From: Methylobacillus sp.
Lineage (GTDB): Bacteria > Pseudomonadota > Gammaproteobacteria > Burkholderiales > Methylophilaceae
Assembly: GCA_031277395.1 (NCBI GenBank)
Contig: JAITML010000082.1
Location: forward strand, 1 to 35,989
Direction: 5' to 3'
DNA: 35,989 nt
In this document: positions 1-7,042 of the stretch, piece after piece
Position numbering within the stretch: position 1 is the first letter of the stretch
Layout: each line of letters begins with the position of its first letter
Notes under the pieces: generated by a model
What the model saw: only the letters and a program-made list of their open reading frames with translations
The model's database searches: none
Told to the model about the DNA's origin: nothing
Position numbers and translations under genes: made by a program

Positions 1-752
1 TCATGCAGTGGTGCCAAGCGCAGGTTGATGTATACAACGACAAGCCGCATCGCGCACTGCCAAAAATCTACGACGACAGCACAGGCAAAAAACGCCATCA
101 AACACCCAACGAGGCATGGGCGCAGGCCATTGCTGAAGGATGGGAGCCGACATCGGTTGAAACGCATGAAGCCGATGACTTGTTCCGCCCGTACAAGGAA
201 GCAAAGACGCACCGCGCCGAGGTGCGGCTATTCAACAACCTCTATTTCCACCCCGATCTGGAGCACCACCACGGCGAGAGCGTGCGCGTCGGGTATGACA
301 TCCACGATGCAAGCCGCGTCTGGGTGCGCGATCAGAGCGGACGACTCATATGCGTGGCCGAGTTTGAGGCCAACAAGCGGAGCTACTTCCCGCAATCGTT
401 CATCGCCCAAGCCGCACAGAAACGCGCCGAAGGAAAAATCAGCCGCGCGCAGGTCAAGATCGACGAAGCCGAGCAGGAACTCAACCCGCAGCAACTGCTG
501 GAGCATCAAGCCGCAATCGAGTTGCCCGTCATGACCATCGAGCACGATGTACAACCAATTGAAGTGCCCGCCAGCAACGTCGTGAAAATTCCGGAGAAAC
601 GCCCGATTTTTGACACCGACGCCAGCAAATACCGCTGGCTCACACGTAATTTCGGCCAGCGTCACATTGAGGATGATCGCTGGCTGGAATGGTACCGGAC
701 GACTTCCGAATGGGAGGATTTGTTCGGAGATAAAGAGGTGGCCGCACGGTAG
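1..752 (+). CDS. muA: Mu-type transposase (MuA), C-terminal part
   Basis: This is the 3' part of a DDE transposase that would cut and join phage ends into target DNA. The frame is open at the window edge, so the first ATG at position 3 is not the true start. The visible part begins at the end of the RNase H-like core, where YNDKPHRAL (about residues 12-20 counted from position 3) is the typical rve-domain ending. It then runs through the Mu-type C-terminal beta-barrel, with YDIHDASRVWVRD and IAEFEANKR-like segments close to MuA. The catalytic DDE residues lie upstream and cannot be checked. The C-terminal tail (WLEWYRTTSEWEDLFG) would be the region that contacts the MuB-like ATPase encoded next. 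The stop codon lies inside a terminator hairpin. Confidence 0.93.
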   Translation, partial: MQWCQAQVDVYNDKPHRALPKIYDDSTGKKRHQTPNEAWAQAIAEGWEPTSVETHEADDLFRPYKEAKTHRAEVRLFNNLYFHPDLEHHHGESVRVGYDIHDASRVWVRDQSGRLICVAEFEANKRSYFPQSFIAQAAQKRAEGKISRAQVKIDEAEQELNPQQLLEHQAAIELPVMTIEHDVQPIEVPASNVVKIPEKRPIFDTDASKYRWLTRNFGQRHIEDDRWLEWYRTTSEWEDLFGDKEVAAR

Positions 753-776
753 TTCGAGCTACCGCACGGCCTTTTT
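740..776 (+). terminator. Intrinsic terminator between muA and muB
   Basis: GGCCG at 740-744 pairs with CGGCC at 767-771, and CGGTAG at 747-752 pairs with CTACCG at 759-764. A symmetric CA/CA internal loop separates the two helices and the apical loop is TTCGAG. TTTTT follows at 772-776. The hairpin contains the muA stop codon and sits 27 bp before the muB start, so it could lower muB expression relative to muA. The structure is seen in the sequence; its activity is inferred. Confidence 0.8.
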
Positions 777-802
777 GCAACACAGCACAAAGGAGTTTAA
801 GC

Positions 803-1549
803 GTGAAAAAGCAATTCGTCAAAACAAGCAACTACGAACGTTTCCGCACCGGCATCAGCGCAGTTGAAAATCGCGGCGCCGCAGAAGCCAGTCTCATGCT
901 GGTCACCGGTGAAGCCGGATACGGCAAATCAGCGACCGTTGATCAGTGGGCAATCCAGACCGGCGCGGCCTACCTCCGCGCAAAAGTCGAGTGGACACCG
1001 CGCTACTTCATGACCGAACTTGCGGAATCACTCAAACTGGATTCGCGCGGTCGCGCAAAGGATGTATTCGGGCGCATTGCCGGATTCATCGGTGGGCAGC
1101 AGATACCGCTTGTCATCGATGAAGTGGAGCACTGCCTGCGTGACAACGCGCAGGTGCTGGAAGCCATCCGCGATTTGTCCGATCTCACCGAAGTGCTGGT
1201 GGTGCTGGTCGGCATGGAGCAGGTGCAGGCGCGTATTGCAAGACACGCGCAGATCAGCAGCCGCATTGCCAAGGTCGTCACCTTCATGCCTGCAACAGAG
1301 GATGACGTGCTGATCACCTGCAACCAGCTTGCCGAAGTGAAAATCGCCAACGACCTCGTCATGGAAATTCATCGGCAAAGCGCAGGTCGGATGCGCGAAA
1401 TCATGAACGCCATCGCCACCTGCGAACGCACCGCGCACCGCAACGGCACAGACAAAATCGCACTGTCTGACATGGCCGGACAAACGCTCACGCACGACTG
1501 GCAGGCACGCCGCCCGCGCGTCATTAAACAGGCAGCGGGAGCGCGTTAA
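803..1549 (+). CDS. muB: MuB-like AAA+ ATPase, target DNA selector
   Basis: A 248-aa protein with a Walker A motif GEAGYGKS (residues 36-43) and a Walker B motif VIDEVEH with D106 and E107. These are the marks of the AAA_22/MuB-IstB type ATPases that coat target DNA and deliver it to the transposase. It starts at a GTG, preceded by AAAGGAG at 790-796. It ends one base before the next gene. Its place directly after muA fits the transposition pair of Mu-like phages. Like other short MuB relatives, it lacks any clear extra N-terminal HTH domain. The family call is firm; target immunity is assumed from the family. Confidence 0.9.
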   Translation: MKKQFVKTSNYERFRTGISAVENRGAAEASLMLVTGEAGYGKSATVDQWAIQTGAAYLRAKVEWTPRYFMTELAESLKLDSRGRAKDVFGRIAGFIGGQQIPLVIDEVEHCLRDNAQVLEAIRDLSDLTEVLVVLVGMEQVQARIARHAQISSRIAKVVTFMPATEDDVLITCNQLAEVKIANDLVMEIHRQSAGRMREIMNAIATCERTAHRNGTDKIALSDMAGQTLTHDWQARRPRVIKQAAGAR

Positions 1550-2122
1550 ATGGCTTGGGTCTCCGAACAACTTTTAAACAGCGTGCGGCAAGCCTCTGCC
1601 AGAGAGTGCATCACCGAAGCCCGCATGATTGAGATCACGGGTTTAACTGCAAAGCAGGTTGAGAATGCCGCGCTCAAATTACGCAAGCACGGCCTGATGA
1701 CCAAGACCGGTAAAGGTTGTCACAAGCTCACCGATGCCGGACGCGAAGCCACGGCTGCAAGCGTGAAACTGCGCTCCGGCCCGCGTGAGTGGACAGCACC
1801 CAAGATCAATAAAGATACCCTGCGCGTGCGCGTGTGGCGCGCCATCCGCATCCGTCGTAAGTTCAGCATTCCCGATATCGAAATGCTCGTCGCCAAGGGT
1901 GGCGAGAAGGATATCGCCAGCAACATCGGCAAATACATCCGCGTGCTCGTCAAGGCCGGGTATCTCGTTGAGCTGCCCAGGCGTGAAGCCGGGACGGCGC
2001 TGACATCCAACGGTTTCAAACGGTGGTGGCTGCGCGATGAAAACGACACCGGCCCGCAAGCGCCGGTGTGGCGCAAGACCTCGGTGTATGACCCGAATAC
2101 CGAAGTGGAGGTGGCGCTATGA
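1550..2122 (+). CDS. Phage protein with two winged-helix-like segments
   Basis: A 190-aa basic protein. Residues about 20-65 read as a winged helix (ARMIEITGLTAKQVENAALK then KHGLMTKTGKGCHKLTDAG). Residues about 90-160 look like a second one, with IPDIEMLV, a helix with KYIRVLVKAGYLVELP, and a wing with TALTSNGFKRWWL. It begins directly after the muB stop with no gap and overlaps the next gene by 4 bases (ATGA), so it is translated in the early operon. A role in DNA binding during replication or regulation is inferred from fold and position. I do not recognise a named homologue. Confidence 0.75.
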   Translation: MAWVSEQLLNSVRQASARECITEARMIEITGLTAKQVENAALKLRKHGLMTKTGKGCHKLTDAGREATAASVKLRSGPREWTAPKINKDTLRVRVWRAIRIRRKFSIPDIEMLVAKGGEKDIASNIGKYIRVLVKAGYLVELPRREAGTALTSNGFKRWWLRDENDTGPQAPVWRKTSVYDPNTEVEVAL

Positions 2123-2466
2123 GCGAGCAGGAATGGATGAACAAGCTCACGGATGCCGTCACGCGATTGGGTTGCGCCAAGGTCTCGGAGGAAATCACCA
2201 AGGCCACCGGCAAGAAGATTTCACGCTCCGCGATCAGCCTTGTCGTCAATGGCAAGTATCCGGCCAAGACAAACAAGATCGCGCTCATGGTCATCAACAC
2301 CTATGGCCGCGTGCGCTGCCCGTTTCTTGGCGACGAAATCACGCTTGCCGAGTGCAGCCAGCATCACAACGCATCCACACCGATAAGCAGTCCGCGCGCC
2401 ATGCGTCACTGGCGTGCATGTCAGGGCTGTGAGCATCGTAAAAAAGGAGACAGCGATGTTGCATAG
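2119..2466 (+). CDS. HTH protein with C-terminal cysteine cluster
   Basis: A 115-aa protein. Residues 12-60 resemble a Cro/LacI-type helix-turn-helix (KVSEEITKATGKKISRSAIS then LVVNGKYPAK). The C-terminal half has C67, C79, C101 and C104 (CPFLGDEITLAEC and CQGC), which could hold a zinc ion. Proteins of this layout are common in early regions of Mu-like prophages, where their function is not known to me. The start overlaps the preceding stop by 4 bases, and the 3' end overlaps the next gene by 11 bases. Confidence 0.75.
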   Translation: MSEQEWMNKLTDAVTRLGCAKVSEEITKATGKKISRSAISLVVNGKYPAKTNKIALMVINTYGRVRCPFLGDEITLAECSQHHNASTPISSPRAMRHWRACQGCEHRKKGDSDVA

Positions 2467-2740
2467 CGAAACCAATCTCCGTCGCGCCACCGAGCGCGTG
2501 CATCATCAGACTGAATCGGCGCTGACCTTGCTGGACTGGCTGGATGTTGAGGGGCTCATCGCCCTCTCGGTGACCATTGAGCATGAGCGCCGCCCGTTGG
2601 TAAGTATTGGGCTTTCCCCAAAATGCACATGGCTGAAAACGCATCATAAAGCCTATGTACACAGCCGCAGCCCGAACGTTGTCACATGGCGCTGCGACCT
2701 CATGGGTTGCCGTGTTCAGTGGCTCGAAGGAGGGCATTGA
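2456..2740 (+). CDS. Hypothetical early phage protein
   Basis: A 94-aa protein. I choose the ATG at 2456 because AAAAAGGAGACAGCG lies just upstream, while the upstream ATG at 2414 lies within the preceding gene with no good ribosome binding site. The N-terminal 40 residues are predicted helical. The C-terminal part has spaced cysteines (PKCTW, WRCDLMGC) and aromatic residues, possibly a small beta domain. No family recognised. It lies in the tightly packed early operon. Confidence 0.6.
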   Translation: MLHSETNLRRATERVHHQTESALTLLDWLDVEGLIALSVTIEHERRPLVSIGLSPKCTWLKTHHKAYVHSRSPNVVTWRCDLMGCRVQWLEGGH

Positions 2741-2742
2741 TC

Positions 2743-2889
2743 ATGTATCCCTGGCCTTGGTTGCAACGTCCTGAAAACTGCCTGTGCCAACGCTGCTGCG
2801 AATGGAGAAAGCAGCAGGACATGGAGCGCATGATCCGCGTCCTGAAAAACTGGAACCGAAAGGATATCCATGCTCGTTACAAACGTTGA
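2743..2889 (+). CDS. Small cysteine-containing hypothetical protein
   Basis: A 48-aa basic peptide starting MYPWPWLQRPENCLCQRCCE. GGAGGGCATTGATC directly before the ATG at 2743 is a strong ribosome binding site, which supports translation. CxCxxCC may bind metal. It overlaps the following gene by 20 bases. The same frame is open further upstream but lies within the previous gene. No family recognised. Confidence 0.5.
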   Translation: MYPWPWLQRPENCLCQRCCEWRKQQDMERMIRVLKNWNRKDIHARYKR

Positions 2890-3097
2890 AGGGCGCATTT
2901 TGCTCGCGCTGCGCGCCGGGCCTATGGATTACCTCGCGCTGGTCGAGCGATTCAACTTCCAGTCTTATGTCGCTGTGAAAAAACTCATCGACAAAGGCAT
3001 GGTTAAACGCTTTGCCGAAGGTGAGTATTGCCTGACACCGCTTGGCCGCGAGCACTGCCCGACGCGCAGAGCAGAAGAGCGAGCGCGTCATGGGTAG
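2870..3097 (+). CDS. Small winged-helix protein
   Basis: A 75-aa protein that reads as a compact winged helix: helix 1 VEGRILLALRAGP, helix 2 DYLALVERFNF, recognition helix SYVAVKKLIDKGMVKR, then a two-strand wing FAEGEYCLTPLGREH. It probably binds DNA as a small early regulator; the target is unknown. The ATG at 2870 is preceded by AAAGGATATCC. It overlaps the next gene by 8 bases. Confidence 0.65.
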   Translation: MLVTNVEGRILLALRAGPMDYLALVERFNFQSYVAVKKLIDKGMVKRFAEGEYCLTPLGREHCPTRRAEERARHG

Positions 3098-3791
3098 CCT
3101 GCTCAATCGCGGCCTCAAACCGGCCTCCACGCTTGCCGCCGACAAGCCGCATGGAACCCGCATCAAATACATGGGCGGTTGCCGCTGCGCGCCATGCAAG
3201 GCAGCGAATACCGCCTATGAACGCGAACGCAGCATCGCGCGCAAGCAAGGCGACTGGAATGGGTTGGTTCCCGCATCACGCGCGCGTCAGCACATTCTTG
3301 CTTTGTCCAGGGACGGCGTTGGCCGCAAGGCGGTATGCGCGGCCAGCGATGTTGCTGAAAGCATTGTGGTTGCAATTCGCTCTGGCCAGAAAACGCAGAT
3401 ACGCGCCCAAACAGAACGGAAGATTCTGGCCGTCACACGCGATGCTAGGTCAGGTCATGCACTCGTCCCGGCCATCCGTACCTGGAGGCTCATCGACAAA
3501 ATGCTGCGTTGGGGTTACAGCAAATCCGAACTGGCCAAGCGGCTCGGATACGCGAACCGTGCGCTGCAATTCCAAAAGACCAACGTCACGGTACGCAACG
3601 CGTTTGACGTGCAGCAACTTTACAACGCCATCGTCAATGAACGAGAAGCCGAGAAGCTCGCAAAAAAGAAAACGCTCGACATGGGCTATGAGCAAAAGGT
3701 GATCCGGCGCAGCGGCAAGGTCGATCTGCAAAAACCAGCATCCCTCTGGCAAACATGGGGCGGCTACCGCGATGACACCGGACGAGTTTGA
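3090..3791 (+). CDS. Early phage DNA-binding-like protein with N-terminal CxxC knuckle
   Basis: A 233-aa basic protein. The start at ATG 3090 (MGSLLNRGL) overlaps the preceding stop. Residues about 22-45 hold HGTRIKYMGGCRCAPCKAA, a small cysteine motif seen in several phage protein families. Residues about 145-165 (GYSKSELAKRLGYANRALQF) form a clear helix-turn-helix. The C-terminal end is rich in lysine and then contains WQTWGGY. A DNA-binding early protein is likely; nothing more specific can be supported. Confidence 0.65.
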   Translation: MGSLLNRGLKPASTLAADKPHGTRIKYMGGCRCAPCKAANTAYERERSIARKQGDWNGLVPASRARQHILALSRDGVGRKAVCAASDVAESIVVAIRSGQKTQIRAQTERKILAVTRDARSGHALVPAIRTWRLIDKMLRWGYSKSELAKRLGYANRALQFQKTNVTVRNAFDVQQLYNAIVNEREAEKLAKKKTLDMGYEQKVIRRSGKVDLQKPASLWQTWGGYRDDTGRV

Positions 3792-3996
3792 AGCTTACGA
3801 GGAACGCGCCGCGATCATGGAATACGACGCCGGATTGTCGCGTGAAATGGCCGAGCATTTGGCGCGCAAGTTCGTTGCCCCACATCAACCCGCGCAGCCA
3901 GATGCAAGCCCCGTCATCGGCAAAAAAGTTGCAGGCAAAGGCTACGAAGCATTCCGCGCTTATCGACATGGAGGATCACATGGCCAGCAGACATAA
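3772..3996 (+). CDS. Small hypothetical protein
   Basis: A 74-aa acidic-to-basic protein starting MTPDEFEAYEERAAIMEYDA. The N-terminal 35 residues look helical (AGLSREMAEHLARKF) and resemble a small UBA-like or primase-helper segment often found beside replication genes. The C-terminal half is a flexible, lysine- and glycine-containing tail. It overlaps both neighbours. No family recognised with confidence. Confidence 0.55.
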   Translation: MTPDEFEAYEERAAIMEYDAGLSREMAEHLARKFVAPHQPAQPDASPVIGKKVAGKGYEAFRAYRHGGSHGQQT

Positions 3997-4297
3997 CTTG
4001 ATGGCATGCATGGCGCACCACATCGGCAAAGGCCACGGCATCACCTGTGCCGCCCTCGCGCTACAACTCAATGTGCCGGAGCGCAAAGTGCGTCGGCTTG
4101 TGAGCGATGCGCGCGATGAAGGCATCGCGATTTGCGGAACGCCCGCCACCGGCTACTACGTCGCCGCCACCGGTGACGAGCTGCAAGAGACACTGGATTT
4201 TTTGAAACACCGGGCGCTGCACTCGCTGCATTTGGCGAGTCGGCTTTCCAATATCCCGCTGGCTGATCTGGTCGGCCAGCTTCACCTGAAAACGTAA
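3980..4297 (+). CDS. Winged-helix protein of the early operon
   Basis: A 105-aa protein. I choose ATG 3980 because GGAGG lies 6 bases upstream; ATG 3968 in the same frame has no ribosome binding site. Residues about 15-60 form a winged helix: HIGKGHGITCAALALQLNV, then a recognition helix PERKVRRLVSDARDEG, then a wing IAICGTPATGYYVAAT. The last 35 residues are helical. It is probably a small DNA-binding regulator or replication accessory protein. Confidence 0.65.
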   Translation: MASRHNLMACMAHHIGKGHGITCAALALQLNVPERKVRRLVSDARDEGIAICGTPATGYYVAATGDELQETLDFLKHRALHSLHLASRLSNIPLADLVGQLHLKT

Positions 4298-4306
4298 AGG
4301 AATCTT

Positions 4307-4828
4307 ATGACCACGCTTGCCGATATTGAAACCCGCGCGCGCAAATACGCCGAAGCCCGCGACCACGTCGCTGAAATTGTGACCGCGATGCACGATGGCA
4401 TCGAAGCCATCAAACGTGACAACATGCCAAAGCTCAAGAAGGCCATTGCCTCCGCCACTGAACATCACGACGCACTTAAAGGGATGGTCGAAGACGCGCC
4501 GGAACTGTTCAAGAAACCGCGCACCGTCACCTTTCACGGCCTGCGCCTTGGCTACATGAAAGGCAAGGGCGGAATCGTCTGGGACGACGCCGACGCGGTG
4601 GTCACCGCGATTCAGAAGCACCTGCCGAAGCAAGCCGAAGCATTGATCCGCTGGAAAGGTGCGCCGCTCAAGGAAGCGATCAACCAGCTCGACGTTGCCG
4701 ATCTCAAACGCATAGGCTGCCGCGTGATCGACACCGGTGAGCAGGTGTTCATCAAACCCGTCGATGGTGCGGTTGAAAAGATGGTCGATGCGCTGTTGAA
4801 GGATGCGACAGAGGAGGTGGCGGAATGA
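4307..4828 (+). CDS. gam: Gam-like host-nuclease inhibitor / DNA end-binding protein
   Basis: A 173-aa protein of nearly the same length as Mu Gam (about 174 aa). Residues 1-65 form a long charged helix or coiled coil. The C-terminal part (TVTFHGLRLGYMKGKGGIVW, AVVTAIQKHLPKQAEALIRW, then IDTGEQVFIKP) follows the Gam plan, in which a Ku-like dimer wraps double-stranded DNA ends and protects them from exonucleases. A ribosome binding site AAAGGAA precedes ATG 4307. The overlap with the next gene is 4 bases. The family call rests on pattern and position, not on a search. Confidence 0.7.
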   Translation: MTTLADIETRARKYAEARDHVAEIVTAMHDGIEAIKRDNMPKLKKAIASATEHHDALKGMVEDAPELFKKPRTVTFHGLRLGYMKGKGGIVWDDADAVVTAIQKHLPKQAEALIRWKGAPLKEAINQLDVADLKRIGCRVIDTGEQVFIKPVDGAVEKMVDALLKDATEEVAE

Positions 4829-5028
4829 CGATTACTGCCACTGAGTGGAACGCTCGTTATCCCATAGGAACACTCGTCAGGTATTACCCGATCATCGGTG
4901 AAGATAAGTGTATCAAATCGAAAACGCGAAGCGAGGCATGGGAGCTTGGTCACGGCGCTCCTGTTGTATTAATTGATGGAAGCGCGGGCGGGAAATTGCT
5001 AAAGGCGATTGAGGTTGTGGAGTCATGA
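4825..5028 (+). CDS. Small hypothetical protein
   Basis: A 67-aa protein, starting MTITATEWNARYPIGTLVRY. It has the look of a small beta-rich domain (GTLVRYYPI, GAPVVLIDG, KLLKAIEVVES) found widely in phage and plasmid early regions next to nuclease or methylase genes. It overlaps the Gam-like gene and the DUF5131 gene by 4 bases each, so the three are translationally coupled. Function unknown. Confidence 0.65.
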   Translation: MTITATEWNARYPIGTLVRYYPIIGEDKCIKSKTRSEAWELGHGAPVVLIDGSAGGKLLKAIEVVES

Positions 5029-6164
5029 CCGACCAGACAAAAATTGAGTGGGCAGATTCCACGTTTAACCCGTGGATCGGCTGCATAAAGATCAGTCCAG
5101 CCTGTGATCACTGTTATGCCGCAGCATGGGATCATCGATTTGCTGTCAGTGGGCATGCCATGCGGTGGGGTGCCGGAAAAGCGCGCGATCGCACGAGCGC
5201 GGAATACTGGAAGAAGCCGCCAGCATGGAACCGCGCCGCCGATAACTTCGTTGAGTGCAGCGGATGCGGACGGCGCGGTGACAAGCGCACATGGATGAGC
5301 GATATAAATCGCACCCGCCCCAACGCTATTTCGTGCTGCCCAGAGCGAAAGTTGATACCTACTCGCCGCCGTGTGTTCTGCGGCTCGCTATGCGACGTGT
5401 TTGATAACGAAGTACCACCCCTGTGGCGGCAACACTTGATGAGTCTGGTGGCTGACACACCGAACCTCGATTGGCTATTTTTGACAAAACGCATCGGAAA
5501 CGCGCAGCGAATGCTTGAGTCGGCATCCATGCACGATAGTCGGCTGCTGACTACAAACGATCAATATAGACCACTGAAGAACCTATGGCTCGGCATCACC
5601 GTCTGCAATCAGGAAGAAGCCGACCGCGACATTCCCAAGCTGCTGGCTGTGCCTGCGGCCAAGAGGTTCTTGTCGGTGGAACCGGTGCTGTCGGCGATTA
5701 ACCTGCGGCATTTGAACGAAGATCGAGAGATCAACGAAATTGATTGCCTGAAACCCACCTTGTGGGGAGAGGAAATAGATGGCGCATGGCGTGACACGAC
5801 GGATGAGTGGGAGGATGAATTTCTCGATTGGTACAGCCTTTCGAAACTGCCAGACCCTGCCGCACCAATGCACGAAAAGATAGATTGGGTCATCTGCGGC
5901 GGCGAATCCGGCCCGCACGCTCGACCCATGCACCCTGACTGGCCGCGCTCGCTGCGCGATCAGTGTGTGGCGGCTGGAACTCCGTTTTTCTTCAAGCAAT
6001 GGGGCGAGTTCTTGCCGTCGCTTCCCAAGCTATGGCCGCATTCAGTCACCGGCGCGCATCACGTCCCAACAGCAACCGTTGACGGGTGCGAAATGGTGCG
6101 CGTCGGAAAAAAACATGCTGGTCGCTCGCTCGATGGCCGCAAATGGAACGAGGTGCCGTCATGA
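5025..6164 (+). CDS. Phage Gp37/Gp68 family (DUF5131) radical-SAM-like protein
   Basis: A 379-aa protein. It opens with TKIEWADSTFNPWIGC and a cysteine set C20-x6-C27-x2-C30 followed by YA, which is the hallmark of DUF5131. The spacing resembles an iron-sulphur cluster loop of radical SAM enzymes. Later segments WLFLTKR, LWLGITVCNQ, FLSVEPVL and WVICGGESG, with PMHPDWPRSLRDQC, are all typical of the family. It also holds a second CxxC pair near residue 70 (CSGCGRRG). The reaction is not known to me; a nucleic acid or nucleotide modification is one possibility. It lies in the middle operon just before gemA. Confidence 0.85.
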   Translation: MTDQTKIEWADSTFNPWIGCIKISPACDHCYAAAWDHRFAVSGHAMRWGAGKARDRTSAEYWKKPPAWNRAADNFVECSGCGRRGDKRTWMSDINRTRPNAISCCPERKLIPTRRRVFCGSLCDVFDNEVPPLWRQHLMSLVADTPNLDWLFLTKRIGNAQRMLESASMHDSRLLTTNDQYRPLKNLWLGITVCNQEEADRDIPKLLAVPAAKRFLSVEPVLSAINLRHLNEDREINEIDCLKPTLWGEEIDGAWRDTTDEWEDEFLDWYSLSKLPDPAAPMHEKIDWVICGGESGPHARPMHPDWPRSLRDQCVAAGTPFFFKQWGEFLPSLPKLWPHSVTGAHHVPTATVDGCEMVRVGKKHAGRSLDGRKWNEVPS

Positions 6165-6601
6165 CCGACTGGCGCACCACCGAACGCAAGCGCGAGCTCG
6201 CGCAAATCCACATCGCCAAGGCACAGCTTGGGCTGGATGACGAAACCTACCGCGATATGTTGTGGACGGTGGGGCGTGCGCGGTCGGCGGGCGATCTCGA
6301 TCATGCCGGGCGGCGGCGCGTGCTGGAACACCTCACCGCGCGCGGCTGGAAAAAGAGCCGACCACAACAGGGCACGGATGAGTGGGCATTCATCAGCACC
6401 GCCGCCGAAGCCAAGCGCCCGCTGCTCAAAAAAATACTCATGCAATGCCGCGATCTTAAAGTCAGCAAACGCTATGCCGAAGCCATCGCCAAACGCCAAT
6501 GCGGCTACGGCCGTAAACTGGAAATGATGAGTCTAGGTGAACTCTGGGTACTCGTCGGCGCATTGCAGCGCACGCAAGATCACAAGGGTAAGGCGCAGTG
6601 A
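6161..6601 (+). CDS. gemA: GemA / Gp16 family regulatory protein
   Basis: A 146-aa protein of the DUF1018 family (Mu Gp16/GemA). Its opening RELAQIHIAKAQLGLDDETY and following YRDMLWTVGRARSAGDLDHAG are characteristic. In Mu, GemA has been linked to effects on host gene expression and DNA topology. The start at ATG 6161 overlaps the preceding stop by 4 bases. The alternative upstream ATG at 6086 lies deep in the DUF5131 gene. The end overlaps mor as GTGA. Confidence 0.9.
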   Translation: MTDWRTTERKRELAQIHIAKAQLGLDDETYRDMLWTVGRARSAGDLDHAGRRRVLEHLTARGWKKSRPQQGTDEWAFISTAAEAKRPLLKKILMQCRDLKVSKRYAEAIAKRQCGYGRKLEMMSLGELWVLVGALQRTQDHKGKAQ

Positions 6602-7008
6602 GTGAGCGCATCAAAACCGGCGACATTCTCACGCTGCAACTGGATGAGCGCGTATTACCCGGCATCGTGCGCGATATCGCTGCCGAGATCGGCCTCGCCG
6701 CCGCGTTAAAGCTGGTCGATTTTTATCAGGGGGTACCCATGTGGGTGCCGGTTCGGTTCGACCCGGAGCATACGCTCGTTAAAATCGTCGGCGCAGCGGC
6801 CACGTTGAAACTGATGGCAATGTACCCCGGCGAAAAGCCGGAAATCCCGCGTTGCGCCGAAGCCATCCGCGTCGTGCGCAACATCAAGATTCGCGACTCG
6901 GACAAGTCGCAGCGCCAGCTCGCCCAGGAGTGGAATTTAACGGTGCGCCAGATCAGGAACATTCAGTCCGGCATGGAAGTGGATGACGAGCAGGAGGAGT
7001 TGTTTTAG
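6598..7008 (+). CDS. mor: Mor-family middle/late transcription activator
   Basis: A 136-aa protein that starts at a GTG overlapping the gemA stop. The N-terminal dimerisation part (PGIVRDIAAEIGLAAALKLV then YQGVPMWVPVR) and the C-terminal helix-turn-helix (SQRQLAQEWNLTVRQIRNI) match the Mor/C family, which bind dyad sites upstream of weak promoters and recruit RNA polymerase. Only one Mor/C-type gene is visible here, whereas Mu has two (Mor and C), so this one may control all later operons. A 10-bp inverted repeat covers its stop codon. Confidence 0.9.
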   Translation: MSERIKTGDILTLQLDERVLPGIVRDIAAEIGLAAALKLVDFYQGVPMWVPVRFDPEHTLVKIVGAAATLKLMAMYPGEKPEIPRCAEAIRVVRNIKIRDSDKSQRQLAQEWNLTVRQIRNIQSGMEVDDEQEELF

Positions 7009-7030
7009 AGTGTCGGTTGATCTAAAACAA
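7000..7030 (+). promoter_or_regulatory. 10-bp perfect inverted repeat between mor and the nuclease gene
   Basis: TTGTTTTAGA at 7000-7009 is exactly inverted as TCTAAAACAA at 7021-7030, with an 11-base spacer. The left arm includes the mor stop codon, and the right arm ends next to the ribosome binding site of the nuclease gene at 7043. The arms are AT-rich and no U-tract follows, so an operator or an RNA hairpin is more likely than a terminator. Its function is inferred. Confidence 0.5.
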
Positions 7031-7042
7031 CGGAGAGTAACC

